A DNA stretch of 24,013 nucleotides from an uncultured Neomegalonema sp. (GCA_937927905.1 CALFWP010000097.1:1-24013), one strand, 5' to 3'; shown: positions 8,255 to 17,132, numbered from the stretch's first letter. Numbers and translations: made by a program. The notes: a model not told the origin generated them from the sequence alone.

Positions 8255-8957
8255 CCGTGTTATCGGGAAGTTCGTATTGTGAGATCAGCTTCAGCTGAAA
8301 GATAGCAAAGACCATTGTAATCGGGAAATTGCCCCAGACCTTGAACTGAACCCAGGTGTCGCTTGAAAAATTTCGCCACACGATTTCGTTCAGCACGGCC
8401 ATACACAAAAAGAAAATCGCCCACCGGATGGTCAGAATACGCCAGCCCTCATCGGTGATGGACCAGCCCTCCTGAAAAATCACCTTGAGGAACATTTTGC
8501 CCATGGCCAGACCGCCAAGCAAAGCGATACCGAAAAATGTGTTCAGTATCGTCGGCTTCATTTTAAAGAATGTTTCGTTCTGAAGCCAGAGGGTCAGGCC
8601 ACCGAAAACCAGCACGAGGGCAAGACTGAACATCGGCATGACCGGTATTTTCCGGGCCACAAACCATGATATCGACACCGCGATGATCATTGTCGGCATA
8701 AAGACCGCCGTTGCCGCCATGATTTTGGTCTTGGACAGGGCGGCTTCCGTTCCATCACCACCGGCGGCTACCAGGGCCTGTTCCGCTGCGCTGAGGCCGA
8801 AATGCGGATAACCGGCCCATGCCGCCAGATCCGCACCGTAACGGTACGCTACAAAGAAAATCAGAAGCGGTCCGACTTCCAGCGCGAGCTTGAGCCAGGG
8901 ATTTTCGGTGATTTCGTGGTTTGTATCGCTTTCCGGCGCTGTGGTTCCGTCTGTCAT
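8232..8957 (-). CDS. yciB: Inner-membrane YciB family protein (septation protein A)
   Basis: This 241-residue polytopic protein has about five or six membrane segments. Family motifs include KMKPTILNTFFGIALLGG, DEGWRILTIRWAIFF, NEIVWRNFSSDTWVQFKVWG and the C-terminal ITMVFAIFQL. YciB/IspZ proteins sit in the inner membrane and have been linked to envelope integrity and septation; the molecular activity is not known. It is longer than the roughly 180-200 residues usual in the family because of a hydrophilic N-terminal leader and a loop around residues 45-65. It lies 58 bases downstream of ftsY on the same strand and is probably cotranscribed. Confidence 0.9.
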   Translation of the reverse strand: MTDGTTAPESDTNHEITENPWLKLALEVGPLLIFFVAYRYGADLAAWAGYPHFGLSAAEQALVAAGGDGTEAALSKTKIMAATAVFMPTMIIAVSISWFVARKIPVMPMFSLALVLVFGGLTLWLQNETFFKMKPTILNTFFGIALLGGLAMGKMFLKVIFQEGWSITDEGWRILTIRWAIFFLCMAVLNEIVWRNFSSDTWVQFKVWGNFPITMVFAIFQLKLISQYELPDNTEKAASNE

Positions 8958-9015
8958 GATCGCTCCGCACTGTTCGCGGCATTTTCACATAGCGCAGTTA
9001 TATCCGTATTAAAGA

Positions 9016-9936
9016 TCATTTGACCGTCCGTCCTGTCAGCGCATCGGAAAATTCTTCCGGGTCAAAGGGTTGGAGGTCATCCACCTGTTCCCCCACACCG
9101 ATAGCATGTATAGGCAGACCGAATTTATCGGCCAGCGCAACAAGAACGCCGCCTTTCGCGGTGCCGTCCATCTTGGTCATGATCAGACCGGAGACATCAG
9201 CGGTTTGCGAAAACACATCCGCCTGGGAAATTGCGTTTTGCCCGACAGTCGCATCCAGAACCAGCAGCGTATTATGTGGCGCTGTCTCATCATGTTTACG
9301 GATCACACGGACAATTTTCTCCAGCTCGCTCATCAGGTCGGTACGGTTCTGCAATCGTCCGGCGGTGTCGATCATAAGGATATCGGCCCCCATCGCGGTT
9401 GCCTGTTCCATCGCTTCAAAGGCAACGCCTGCCGCATCCGATCCGACATCCTTTGCAATCACCGGAACACCGGCACGCCGACCCCAGATCTGCAATTGTT
9501 CGATGGCGGCGGCGCGGAATGTATCGCCAGCAGCGATAACAACGGATTTACCCGCGCCTTTCAGCTGTGCGGCCAGTTTGCCGATGGTCGTTGTTTTTCC
9601 CGCCCCGTTGACCCCGACAACCAGTATAACCTGTGGCTTTTTATCAGAATAAAGCGGCAGGGGTTTTGCTACCGGCTCCATGATCCGCGCAATTTCCGCT
9701 GAAAGCAGGCGGGTTATTTCATCCGCCGCAATCTTTTTGCCGAACCGTCCTTCGGCTACAGCCGCCGATGCGCGTGTGGCGACATTAACACCCAGATCGG
9801 CCCGGATCAGCACATCCTCCAGCTCTTCCAGTGCGGCATCGTCCAGGACTTTCCGTTCTGCAACCGCCTGAACGCCGCCTGTTATCTTCGAGCTGGCCTT
9901 TACAAACCGCTCTTTCATTTTGCTGAAGAAACTCAT
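9016..9936 (-). CDS. ftsY: Signal recognition particle receptor FtsY
   Basis: The SRP receptor GTPase docks ribosome-nascent chain complexes carrying membrane proteins at the inner membrane. The short N-terminal N domain (about residues 1-85) precedes an intact G domain: P-loop GVNGAGKTT (108-116), insertion-box DTFRAAAIEQL (138-148), DTAGR (190-194), TKMDGTAKGG (254-263) and the closing GVGEQVDDLQPF (280-291). At 306 residues it lacks the long acidic A domain of E. coli FtsY, which is normal in many alphaproteobacteria. Start ATG at 9936. It is divergent from the heparinase-family gene. Confidence 0.97.
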   Translation of the reverse strand: MSFFSKMKERFVKASSKITGGVQAVAERKVLDDAALEELEDVLIRADLGVNVATRASAAVAEGRFGKKIAADEITRLLSAEIARIMEPVAKPLPLYSDKKPQVILVVGVNGAGKTTTIGKLAAQLKGAGKSVVIAAGDTFRAAAIEQLQIWGRRAGVPVIAKDVGSDAAGVAFEAMEQATAMGADILMIDTAGRLQNRTDLMSELEKIVRVIRKHDETAPHNTLLVLDATVGQNAISQADVFSQTADVSGLIMTKMDGTAKGGVLVALADKFGLPIHAIGVGEQVDDLQPFDPEEFSDALTGRTVK

Positions 9937-10068
9937 GCCGCAGGAATAGCGTTTGCCGGCTGTGGTGAAAAGGCCGGATTTTTTCTATCCTGAAACGGGC
10001 GTGACAAAATCTTTATGATTCCCTACTTCTCCGTCCAGTAGTCGCGTCTCAAGAATGAAGCCTGGAAG

Positions 10069-11793
10069 ATGCCACAAAACGATGCCCGTTCCGCCCTTCC
10101 GATACCGGTCCGCCTTGGTGCGCATGCCCGGGATATCTGGCATGGCCATGTAACGCGCCGCCTGTCGTCATCGGCGAGAAGTGCGGACAGTCTGCTTTAC
10201 CGGCCTGTTTCCCTTGATGTCGGTTCCGTGGACGAAGCACAAGCTATGCTGCGGGGATATTTCAGCTTTTCCGGTCATACGATAAAGGTTGAGCGTGACG
10301 ATCCCTGGCAGGTTTTCTCAACCGATATGCAGTGGAATGCGGAGCTTCACGGTTTTGAATGGCTCAAGCATTTCCGTGCCGGCGACGGACCGGCCTCCCG
10401 CAAGGCGGTACGGCGTTACACGGATGCATGGCTTCATGCACATGGAAACCGTGGCGGATTTTCCTGGCGGCCTGCCATCACCGGCGAGCGTGTGACATCC
10501 TGGTGCATGAGTGCGCGCATGCTGATGGAAAACGCCGAGCCGGTATATCGCAGTTCTTTTCTGAAATCGCTGGGTGTTCAGGGCCGTTATCTAGCAAAAA
10601 CCGCATCGTCTGTGGCCGATCCGATGGATAGAATGCGTTCTGCAATGGGCACCATCTATGCGGGCCTTTGCCTGCCGGGGGAAACCGGACTGCTGAGCAG
10701 CGGATTGGAGGTTTTCATAAAGGCGGCCGAGAAAAGTGCATTGGCCGATGCCGGACCTGTCAGCCATAATCCGTCTGATCTTTTGGACAGAATTGCCCGG
10801 CTTTGTCAGGTGCGTGCCGACCTTAAAGGCTCAGGCCATGAGGATAAAGCGGCCTTGCTGACCCCGATGATTGCAAAGGCGGTTCCGGTTTTGCGTATGA
10901 TGCAACACGGCGATGGCGGGTTGGCATTGTTTCACGGTGGTGTCGAGGAGGGCGCGGAGAAGGTAAGCCGTGTCCTTGTCAACAGCGCAGAGACGGCCCC
11001 AGCACTGGCAGAAGCCTATGATACTGGGCTGATTCGTATGTCATCGGGGCGGACAAACGTGTTGCTTGATGTGGCGGATACACCGGCAGGGCGGTATGCA
11101 CGCACGGCTCATGCCGCACCGCTGGCGATAGAAGTTTCCGTAAGCGGACAGCGGCTTATCACCAATTGCGGTTCCGGTGTTCACCTTGGAGGGAGTTGGG
11201 AAAACAGCAGCCGTGTGTCCGCTGCCCATTCCACACTGACACTGGCAGAAGACTCCGCCGTCGGATTTTCCGGATCATCGCGCACACGTATGCGCAGCTT
11301 GAACGGCAAGGCACAGGTTTTTGAGCGTGACCGCGAAACTGATGATAACGGCACCTGGGTACTGGCGGCCCATGACGGTTATGCTGCTGATTACGGCTTG
11401 TTACATTACCGCCGGCTTTTTCTTGCTCCGGACGGGACTGATCTGCGGGGTGAGGATACGCTTAGTCTTGTCAAAGGCGGAGCAAAGATTCTCGAACGCT
11501 CCCGCGCGAAAACGAAGACACCTTACGGTCCGGCCTTTGCTGTGCGGTTCCACCTCCACCCGGATATCAGTGTTGAGCAATCGGATAAAATGGTGATTTT
11601 GGGCTTAGCAAACGGAGAACGCTGGCAAATGGTTATTTCCGGCGGTCAGCTTATTGTCGATGACAGCATCTATATACCCCGCCGAGCAGGACCGCTGGAG
11701 ACAAAACAGGTGGTCATTAAAGGCATGTTGAAAGATGCTGGCGCACAGGTCCGCTGGGCGATGCGGCGGATCCGGCATCCGGGTGACATGTGA
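10069..11793 (+). CDS. Heparinase II/III family protein
   Basis: This 574-residue protein has an N-terminal alpha-helical region (about 1-300) with the WNAELHGFEWLKHFRAG and WRPAITGERVTSW blocks. A beta-rich C-terminal heparinase II/III-like domain follows (about 310-560), containing ADTPAGRYARTAHA, FEVS-like ALEVSVSG-type strands, the NCGSGVHLGGSW turn and RFHLHPDISVE. The family includes polysaccharide lyases for uronate-containing glycans, but these Rhodobacterales housekeeping-locus members have no established substrate. No clear signal peptide is seen. GGAAG directly abuts the ATG at 10069, so the start is uncertain. It converges with the EamA transporter gene. Confidence 0.85.
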   Translation: MPQNDARSALPIPVRLGAHARDIWHGHVTRRLSSSARSADSLLYRPVSLDVGSVDEAQAMLRGYFSFSGHTIKVERDDPWQVFSTDMQWNAELHGFEWLKHFRAGDGPASRKAVRRYTDAWLHAHGNRGGFSWRPAITGERVTSWCMSARMLMENAEPVYRSSFLKSLGVQGRYLAKTASSVADPMDRMRSAMGTIYAGLCLPGETGLLSSGLEVFIKAAEKSALADAGPVSHNPSDLLDRIARLCQVRADLKGSGHEDKAALLTPMIAKAVPVLRMMQHGDGGLALFHGGVEEGAEKVSRVLVNSAETAPALAEAYDTGLIRMSSGRTNVLLDVADTPAGRYARTAHAAPLAIEVSVSGQRLITNCGSGVHLGGSWENSSRVSAAHSTLTLAEDSAVGFSGSSRTRMRSLNGKAQVFERDRETDDNGTWVLAAHDGYAADYGLLHYRRLFLAPDGTDLRGEDTLSLVKGGAKILERSRAKTKTPYGPAFAVRFHLHPDISVEQSDKMVILGLANGERWQMVISGGQLIVDDSIYIPRRAGPLETKQVVIKGMLKDAGAQVRWAMRRIRHPGDM

Positions 11794-11835
11794 ATTAATC
11801 TCGGCAGGATATTATTATCCGCGCCGCATCCGGTT

Positions 11836-12744
11836 TTACCGTGACCGGATCATGATAAAGACACCGGACCCTGCAACAAGAATAATTCCCAGGATCGTGG
11901 TCATCGAAGGTGTACTCCCCCAAAGTATAAGGTCCAGAACCGGTGCTACGGCCAGATAACTGTATTCGAGGGGAGCGATGCCGCTTGCCTCGTTTTTCTG
12001 ATATGCGTGTGTCAGCATCAGGGAACCGGCAAAATTTCCGACCGCATTCCAGATAATCAGAAGCGCCGCGATAAGCCCGATGGCTGTCCACCCGCCAAGT
12101 AAGAACGGATAATCAGCGCGCAATGCAGGATCAAGCGGCAGAGTACTGACGAGAATTAATCCGGCGATAGAGAGCAACCCGAACAAAGTGTGATGCACAA
12201 GCTGAAGACTGAGTGCATTTTCACCGGAGCATTTTCCGCGTGTGACCATGACACCCAGAGCATAGGCAACCGCCGCGCTTAGGGGAAACAGGATGGCCGG
12301 ACTGAATGTTTCGTTCCATGGCTGTGCGGTCACCAGTACACCTGAAAAACCCAGTATCAGTGCAGCAATCCGGCGCGGTCCGACTTTTTCATTCAAAAAA
12401 AGCGTGGCAAAGATTGTAATAAACAACGGCCCTGTGAAAAAAACCGCTCCGGATTGGGCCAGGGATAAAAACGGCAGGCCGGAATACAGCAGGAAAAATG
12501 CGGCGCTGAATAATATCGAGCGTAATAGCGGCCAGCGGTAACTGGAGAGTTTTGAGGGGGTCAGACTTTGAAAAAACCGGCCGGCGGCGACAGCCAGCGC
12601 GATGACCAGAACAGAGCGGATAATATGTAATTGCCAGATCGAGACATCGTCTGTCAGAAGTTTAACCGCAGCCTCCTGAAGCGCGATAATCGCCATTGCA
12701 CTAACGACAAAGGCGACAAGTCTGAGGTTATTTGTGTGTTGCAT
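11836..12744 (-). CDS. DMT-superfamily (EamA) transporter
   Basis: This 302-residue membrane protein has ten predicted hydrophobic segments arranged as two EamA repeats. Repeat 1 includes ALQEAAVKLL and GLPFLSLAQSGAVFFTGPLF. Repeat 2 includes ALGVMVTRGKC and the closing YSYLAVAPVLDLILWG. Members export or exchange small metabolites such as amino acids or nucleotide-sugar precursors; the substrate cannot be predicted here. Its first 17 bases overlap the end of the DUF2842 gene upstream, so the two are translationally coupled. Confidence 0.9.
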   Translation of the reverse strand: MQHTNNLRLVAFVVSAMAIIALQEAAVKLLTDDVSIWQLHIIRSVLVIALAVAAGRFFQSLTPSKLSSYRWPLLRSILFSAAFFLLYSGLPFLSLAQSGAVFFTGPLFITIFATLFLNEKVGPRRIAALILGFSGVLVTAQPWNETFSPAILFPLSAAVAYALGVMVTRGKCSGENALSLQLVHHTLFGLLSIAGLILVSTLPLDPALRADYPFLLGGWTAIGLIAALLIIWNAVGNFAGSLMLTHAYQKNEASGIAPLEYSYLAVAPVLDLILWGSTPSMTTILGIILVAGSGVFIMIRSR

Positions 12745-12949
12745 CTCGCCCGGGTGCTTTGCCCATCCAGACGAAAACCGGCTTCAACGGCAGGATCCAG
12801 CCAAAGCCAAGTCCGGCATAAAGAAGAATTTCAATCAGAAAATGCGGTCTCTCAAACCGGCCCATAACCGCCATGATCGTCAGGCTGAAAACGATCATCC
12901 ATAGAAAGATGGTCAAAGTTCCGACAAATTTTCTGGTGCGAAGTCCCAT
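12728..12949 (-). CDS. DUF2842 small membrane protein
   Basis: This 73-residue protein has two membrane segments (about residues 9-30 and 38-58). The family pattern is an R-rich start, FERPHFLIEILLYAGLGFGW and PLKPVF. DUF2842 is a conserved alphaproteobacterial family of unknown function. It is the first gene of a pair with the EamA transporter, which it overlaps by 17 bases. Confidence 0.83.
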   Translation of the reverse strand: MGLRTRKFVGTLTIFLWMIVFSLTIMAVMGRFERPHFLIEILLYAGLGFGWILPLKPVFVWMGKAPGRDATHK

Positions 12950-13070
12950 AATACTAATCTATCTGTTTCGCCTTGCAAAGCAAACCATCAATATCACGCT
13001 TTTGCGGCGGCCTTGCCGCCGGTCATCCGCTTCTTTATGAAGCATAATGAATAGCCGGACGGGGATGTAT

Positions 13071-13361
13071 ATGAACGCGATTTTTTTTCTTGTCGATTTT
13101 GCTGTGACAGCCGTTTACTGGCTGGTTCTCATCTATGTTATTTTAAGCTTTCTGGTCGGTTTTAATGTAATCAACCTCAATAATGACATTGTCCGGCAAA
13201 TATATTACGGCGTTAATGGACTTGTTGATCCGATTCTGGCCCCGATACGACGCATTCTGCCATCTGCGGGGGGATTAGATTTTTCTCCGCTTGTTCTGTT
13301 GTTAATTGTTATGTTCTTCAGGACATTGATATTGGAAGATATTTTGCCTGCTTTAGGATAA
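13071..13361 (+). CDS. YggT family membrane protein
   Basis: About 96 residues with two membrane segments flanking the family signature: VILSFLVGFNVINLNND, then DPILAPIRRILPSAGGLDFSP, then a terminal hydrophobic helix. YggT proteins are small integral membrane proteins of poorly defined role, linked in some bacteria to osmotic tolerance or cell division/placement. An in-frame ATG at 13047 would add 8 residues. The ATG at 13071 is preferred because GGGGA (13061-13065) is correctly spaced and the hydrophobic segment begins immediately. The exported-protein gene follows after 44 bases. Confidence 0.88.
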   Translation: MNAIFFLVDFAVTAVYWLVLIYVILSFLVGFNVINLNNDIVRQIYYGVNGLVDPILAPIRRILPSAGGLDFSPLVLLLIVMFFRTLILEDILPALG

Positions 13362-13405
13362 GGTGGTCAAATCGGAAGTGCGGGACCGGTCATCAGAGTG
13401 AAGTC

Positions 13406-13987
13406 ATGATTCGACATATCTGTACCTTTACCTTTGCGAGTTTTTTCTCCTTGGCTGTTGCTGCAGAAGATAATGTTGTGTCCGTTGATATTCCTGTCGG
13501 TGTGCTGATTTACGATGCTGTGACGGAAGGAGACACCGGATGGGCGCCAGACTCGGTTACACTGGGCAGATCACCCGTCGCGCAGACATTTCAGCAATCC
13601 CGTGCAAGTACGCGCAGCTCTGTTGTGCAATCTTCATCGGCTCAAAGTTTGCTATCGGCGACTCATATAGTGCAATCCGCTCCCGCTATTGACCCTGCAG
13701 GCCTTGCATCACAAATCGACCTTCTGCCAGGCGAAACTGTTTTACAGACGCTTGTTGTCCCGTCTTCGGTGGTAAGGATACCACTGCCTGAGCCTGTTTA
13801 TACAATCCGTTCCGGAGCTGCGGTTTCAGGTAAAGAAGATGGTATCCGCCGGACTCCGCCGGATCCTGTCATAGATCCGTTCAGCGGTCGCTTACGGGAC
13901 ACAGTCGGCTGGACGGGAGATACTACCGGCCCGGCCAGTATAGGGTGCTTTCCTGCCGGGGCTTGCGCCGCTCTTAACCGCCGGTGA
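13406..13987 (+). CDS. Unrecognised exported protein upstream of thiN
   Basis: I do not recognise this 193-residue protein. The N-terminus looks like a signal peptide (hydrophobic TFTFASFFSLAVA, cleavage around residue 19-20), suggesting periplasmic location. The mature part is Ser/Thr/Pro/Val-rich with low complexity around residues 55-90 (VVQSSSAQSLLSA). It ends with two cysteines in GCFPAGACA that could form a disulfide. No enzymatic motif is visible. Its stop codon overlaps the GTG start of thiN in GTGA, so the two are translated as a coupled pair. A start at the ATG 13406 fits AGAGTGAAG just upstream. Confidence 0.72.
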   Translation: MIRHICTFTFASFFSLAVAAEDNVVSVDIPVGVLIYDAVTEGDTGWAPDSVTLGRSPVAQTFQQSRASTRSSVVQSSSAQSLLSATHIVQSAPAIDPAGLASQIDLLPGETVLQTLVVPSSVVRIPLPEPVYTIRSGAAVSGKEDGIRRTPPDPVIDPFSGRLRDTVGWTGDTTGPASIGCFPAGACAALNRR

Positions 13988-14631
13988 CATCCCTGGATTT
14001 TTCCGGACCGGTTATTCTGGTCGGTGCCGGTCCCGTACATTTTGATGATTTTGCCTTACTGCGGCGGTATTGCGATGCGGCTGTTGCGGTGGATGGAGGT
14101 TATGACACATTGAAGCGTTGGGGCATGGTACCCGACGCCGTTCTCGGCGATTTGGACTCGGTACGTTCGAATATTCCTGAAAGTCTCAAAACACTCAAAA
14201 TAAGCGACCAGGACACAACGGATTTCGACAAGGCTCTAAGGGTTGTCCGGGCACCCATAATGTTCGGTGCCGGGTTCCTTGGCGGACGCATGGATCATAC
14301 ACTTGCTGCCATGCACTCACTGGTCACTGCCCATGATCGCAAAGTCGTGCTGGTCGGTTCCGAGGATATCGTGTTTGCCGCTCCACTAGAGTGGCGCATT
14401 ACCATGCCGCCCGGGACACGCATCTCTTTTTATCCCGTTCGCCGTGTCAGAGCGGATATGTCAACAGGGTTACGCTGGCCTCTTGACGGTCTTGTTCTTG
14501 AGGGCGGAGTACAAACCGGTGTGTCTAATGAAACATCGGAGGCGGTTGTTGAGACAAAGATGAGCTCACCTGGCGTCGTGACAATTTTACCGCGTCAGTG
14601 TCTGCCCAATGTGGTTACAAGCCTGAATTGA
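13984..14631 (+). CDS. thiN: Thiamine diphosphokinase
   Basis: The enzyme transfers pyrophosphate from ATP to thiamine, producing thiamine diphosphate. The 215-residue chain has the family elements ILVGAGPV, AVDGGYDTLKRWGMVPDAVL with GDLDS (about residues 36-58), DTTDFDKAL and GGRMDHTLA, followed by the C-terminal beta domain with GLRWPLDG and GVSNE. Length is normal for bacterial TPK. The start is a GTG overlapping the upstream stop (GTGA). A bidirectional terminator follows. Confidence 0.92.
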   Translation: MTSLDFSGPVILVGAGPVHFDDFALLRRYCDAAVAVDGGYDTLKRWGMVPDAVLGDLDSVRSNIPESLKTLKISDQDTTDFDKALRVVRAPIMFGAGFLGGRMDHTLAAMHSLVTAHDRKVVLVGSEDIVFAAPLEWRITMPPGTRISFYPVRRVRADMSTGLRWPLDGLVLEGGVQTGVSNETSEAVVETKMSSPGVVTILPRQCLPNVVTSLN

Positions 14632-14672
14632 TTCTGTGCGATGTATGGGGTTTATAAAACGCTAAGAAAAAA

Positions 14673-14694
14673 CCGCCGGAAACGCTTCCGGCGG
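14673..14694. terminator. Bidirectional terminator between thiN and csp
   Basis: CCGCCGGAA (14673-14681) pairs perfectly with TTCCGGCGG (14686-14694) over the loop ACGC. On the plus strand it is followed by CTTTT. On the minus strand the A-run at 14667-14672 gives a U-tail. It therefore serves the convergent thiN and cold-shock genes. Confidence 0.9.
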
Positions 14695-14721
14695 CTTTTC
14701 TGATCTTTGATATTATGGATG

Positions 14722-14931
14722 TTAGTCAGCAACAGCCAATGCACCGGCCGACGAGCGTCCGCTACGGTCTGTCTCAAGTTCGTAGGAAATTTTCTGATTT
14801 TCATTCAGCGTCGAAAGACCGGCGCGCTCAACAGCGGAAATGTGAACGAACACATCATTTCCGCCGCCGTCCGGTTGAATAAAACCAAAGCCCTTTGTGG
14901 GGTTAAACCATTTCACAGTGCCGGTAGCCAT
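14722..14931 (-). CDS. Cold-shock domain protein (CspA family)
   Basis: The 69-residue single OB-fold nucleic-acid-binding protein has the RNP1 motif KGFGFIQ and RNP2 motif VFVHISAV, preceded by GTVKWFNPT. Cold-shock proteins act as RNA chaperones in the cytoplasm. An in-frame ATG at 14949 would add six residues. The ATG at 14931 is chosen because it gives the canonical MATGTVKWF start and has AGGAGA eight bases upstream. The leader region upstream is unusually free of genes (to 15126) and may carry regulatory structure. Confidence 0.95.
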   Translation of the reverse strand: MATGTVKWFNPTKGFGFIQPDGGGNDVFVHISAVERAGLSTLNENQKISYELETDRSGRSSAGALAVAD

Positions 14932-15045
14932 GTGAGTTTCTCCTGTCAAAACACCGCCCGCATAATGCAGCGGCTTGGCGCTGTCGTTCCGTATCGAGAG
15001 AGCTGCAGCCGTTTGGACAGGCTTAGATCAAGATAGAAAGTGCTT

Positions 15046-15107
15046 CGCATCGTGCAATATAGCCTGAAGCGGGTGTCGTTTCAACGACCTATGGTTCAAA
15101 CGATGCG
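15046..15107. repeat. Nested inverted repeats between fabI and csp
   Basis: CGCATCGT (15046-15053) is inverted as ACGATGCG (15100-15107). Between them lies the 14-base palindrome GTCGTTTCAACGAC (15075-15088). The cluster sits in the gap downstream of fabI and upstream of csp, both on the minus strand. It could be a fabI transcript end, a csp leader structure or a protein-binding site. Confidence 0.4.
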
Positions 15108-15126
15108 CATAAAAGTATTTTTTGTA

Positions 15127-15912
15127 TTAGAGGTTCTCTTCGGCGACCATGCCCATTGCGTGATACCCGCCATCGACATAAAGCGTTTCGCCGGTTGTGC
15201 CGCCACCCAGATCGGAGAGCAGATACAGCGCCGCACCGCCCACTTCCCCAAGAGTTGCAGTGCGTTTAAGAGGTGCATTTTCCGCGTTGAATTTAAACAC
15301 TTTCCGCGCAGAGCCGACAGCCGATCCTGCAAGGGTGCGCATAGGTCCGGGCGAAATTGCGTTTACGCGAATATTCTCTTTTCCGAGATCTGCCGCAAGA
15401 TAACGTACACTGGCCTCCAGAGCGGCTTTTGCAACGCCCATCACATTGTAGTTAGGTAGAACACGTTCGGCACCGAGATAGGTCAGTGTTACAATGGATC
15501 CGCCGTTTTTCATCAACGGGATGCAGCGCTGCGACAGATCGGTCAGTGAAAAACACGAAATATCCATAGTGTTCAAAAAATTCTCACGGCTGGTATCGCA
15601 GTAGCGCCCTTTAAGCTCTTCTTTGGCAGAATACGCGATGGCATGAACGATGAAATCAATGCCGCCCCATTCACGCTCAAGGGTGTTAAAAACCGAATCA
15701 AGGCTTTCAGGGTTTTGAACATCTGCAGGCAGTACAATGCCGGACCCGACAGATTCGGCCAGCGGTCTGACCCGTTTGCCGAACGCATCCCCCTGATAGG
15801 TAAACGCCATTTCCGCGCCGTGTTCAGCAAGCGTGGAGGCAATGCCCCAGGCAATCGAGTGATCATTCGCGACGCCCATTACCAGGCCGCGTTTTCCGCT
15901 CATGATACCCAT
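15127..15912 (-). CDS. fabI: Enoyl-[acyl-carrier-protein] reductase (NADH-type)
   Basis: The enzyme catalyses the last reductive step of each fatty acid elongation cycle. The 261-residue SDR-like protein shows MSGKRGLVMGVANDHSIAWG at the N-terminus, HAIAYSAKEEL and the catalytic Y-x6-K as Y155...K162 in YNVMGVAK, with the additional Y145. The C-terminal NAISPGPMRTLA is typical. The start at 15912 lies two bases after the fabB stop; ATG at 15903 is an alternative. It is the last gene of the fabA-fabB-fabI unit. Confidence 0.96.
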   Translation of the reverse strand: MGIMSGKRGLVMGVANDHSIAWGIASTLAEHGAEMAFTYQGDAFGKRVRPLAESVGSGIVLPADVQNPESLDSVFNTLEREWGGIDFIVHAIAYSAKEELKGRYCDTSRENFLNTMDISCFSLTDLSQRCIPLMKNGGSIVTLTYLGAERVLPNYNVMGVAKAALEASVRYLAADLGKENIRVNAISPGPMRTLAGSAVGSARKVFKFNAENAPLKRTATLGEVGGAALYLLSDLGGGTTGETLYVDGGYHAMGMVAEENL

Positions 15913-15914
15913 GG

Positions 15915-17132
15915 TTATACTTTCCCGAATATGAGCGTAGCGTTGGTGCCGCCGAAACCGAAACTGTTGCTCATGGTGACATCGACATCACCGGTGGCTG
16001 TATGCCGCAGAATAGGGATATCGGCAAAGTCCGGATCAATCTGTTCGATATGTGCCGATGCCGCTTTGAAACCGTGTTTCATCATCATGAGGCAATAAAT
16101 CGCCTCTTGCACTCCGGTTGCGCCGAGGGAATGCCCTGTGAGAGACTTTGTCGAACTCAGCTCGGGGATCGCATCGCCGAACGTGTCGCGCATCGCCTGC
16201 ATTTCTTTGGCATCGCCGACAGGTGTTGAGGTGCCGTGGGTGTTGATATAATCGACTTTCCGATCTCCGATGGTGCTCATTGCGAGGTTCATACAGCGCA
16301 CCGCCCCCTCGCCTGAGGGCTGAACCATGTCGTGGCCGTCCGAATTTGCACCATACCCGATCAGCTCGCCGTAGATTTTGGCACCGCGCGCCCTGGCGTG
16401 CTCGTACTCTTCGAGAACGACGGTCCCTGCTCCGCCTGCGATAACAAATCCGTCACGGTTTTCATCATATGCACGGCTGGCCGTGGTCGGTGTTGTCTCG
16501 TTAAATTTGGAAGACAGCGCCCCCATCGCATCGAAAAGGCAGGTCAGAGACCAGTGCAACTCTTCTCCGCCGCCGGCAAAAACAATATCCTGCTTACCGA
16601 ACTGGATCAGCTCAGCACCATGCCCGATACAATGGGCAGAGGTCGAACAGGCTGATGTCATTGAGTAATTGACACCTTTGATTTTGAACGGTGTCGCAAG
16701 TGTTGCCGAGTTGGTCGAAGACATACATCGCGGAACATAAAACGGGCCGATGCGTTTTGGCGTACCGTTTTTGCGGACAATATCAATGGCCGAGAGCTGA
16801 TTTTCCACCGAAGGGCCGCCTGAACCGGTAACGAGACCGGTGCGCACATTGCTGACATCGGTGTCTTCCAGCCCTGAATCGTCAATCGCGTTTTTCATGG
16901 CGATATAATTCCAAGCGGCACCATCGCCCATGAACCGTCTGACGCGTTTGTCGACAAGTGCACTGATGTCAATTTCAGGACGGGCAGCTACCTGGCTGCG
17001 AAAGCCGTGTGCGGCCTGTTCTTCGGAAAAGCTGATGCCTGAAATACTGTTTTTCAGGGATCGGGTGACGGTTTCGGGGTCATTACCGATAGGCGAGACA
17101 ATCCCGATTCCTGTGACGACAACGCGGCGCAT
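15915..17132 (-). CDS. fabB: 3-oxoacyl-[acyl-carrier-protein] synthase I
   Basis: This condensing enzyme elongates acyl-ACP, including the cis-unsaturated intermediates made by FabA. The thiolase-fold protein of 405 residues has the C-H-H triad: C162 in SACSTSAHCIGHG, H299 in NTHGTSTPVGD and H334 in KSLTGHSLGATG (with K329). The pairing with fabA and the length fit FabB rather than FabF. It lies 53 bases downstream of fabA and immediately upstream of fabI. Confidence 0.96.
   Translation of the reverse strand: MRRVVVTGIGIVSPIGNDPETVTRSLKNSISGISFSEEQAAHGFRSQVAARPEIDISALVDKRVRRFMGDGAAWNYIAMKNAIDDSGLEDTDVSNVRTGLVTGSGGPSVENQLSAIDIVRKNGTPKRIGPFYVPRCMSSTNSATLATPFKIKGVNYSMTSACSTSAHCIGHGAELIQFGKQDIVFAGGGEELHWSLTCLFDAMGALSSKFNETTPTTASRAYDENRDGFVIAGGAGTVVLEEYEHARARGAKIYGELIGYGANSDGHDMVQPSGEGAVRCMNLAMSTIGDRKVDYINTHGTSTPVGDAKEMQAMRDTFGDAIPELSSTKSLTGHSLGATGVQEAIYCLMMMKHGFKAASAHIEQIDPDFADIPILRHTATGDVDVTMSNSFGFGGTNATLIFGKV

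Noticed and set aside
9020..9702. Two plus-strand frames of about 210 codons opposite ftsY
   Set aside because: They are shadows of the ftsY coding sequence, which has all SRP-receptor GTPase motifs.
11807..11820. Short stem GGATA/TATCC between the convergent heparinase and EamA genes
   Set aside because: Only five pairs and AT-rich, without a T-run; too weak to call a terminator.
13006..13020. GGCGGC/GCCGCC stem with a 3-base loop upstream of the YggT gene
   Set aside because: Short GC-rich stem with no T-run and no flanking gene end; could occur by chance.
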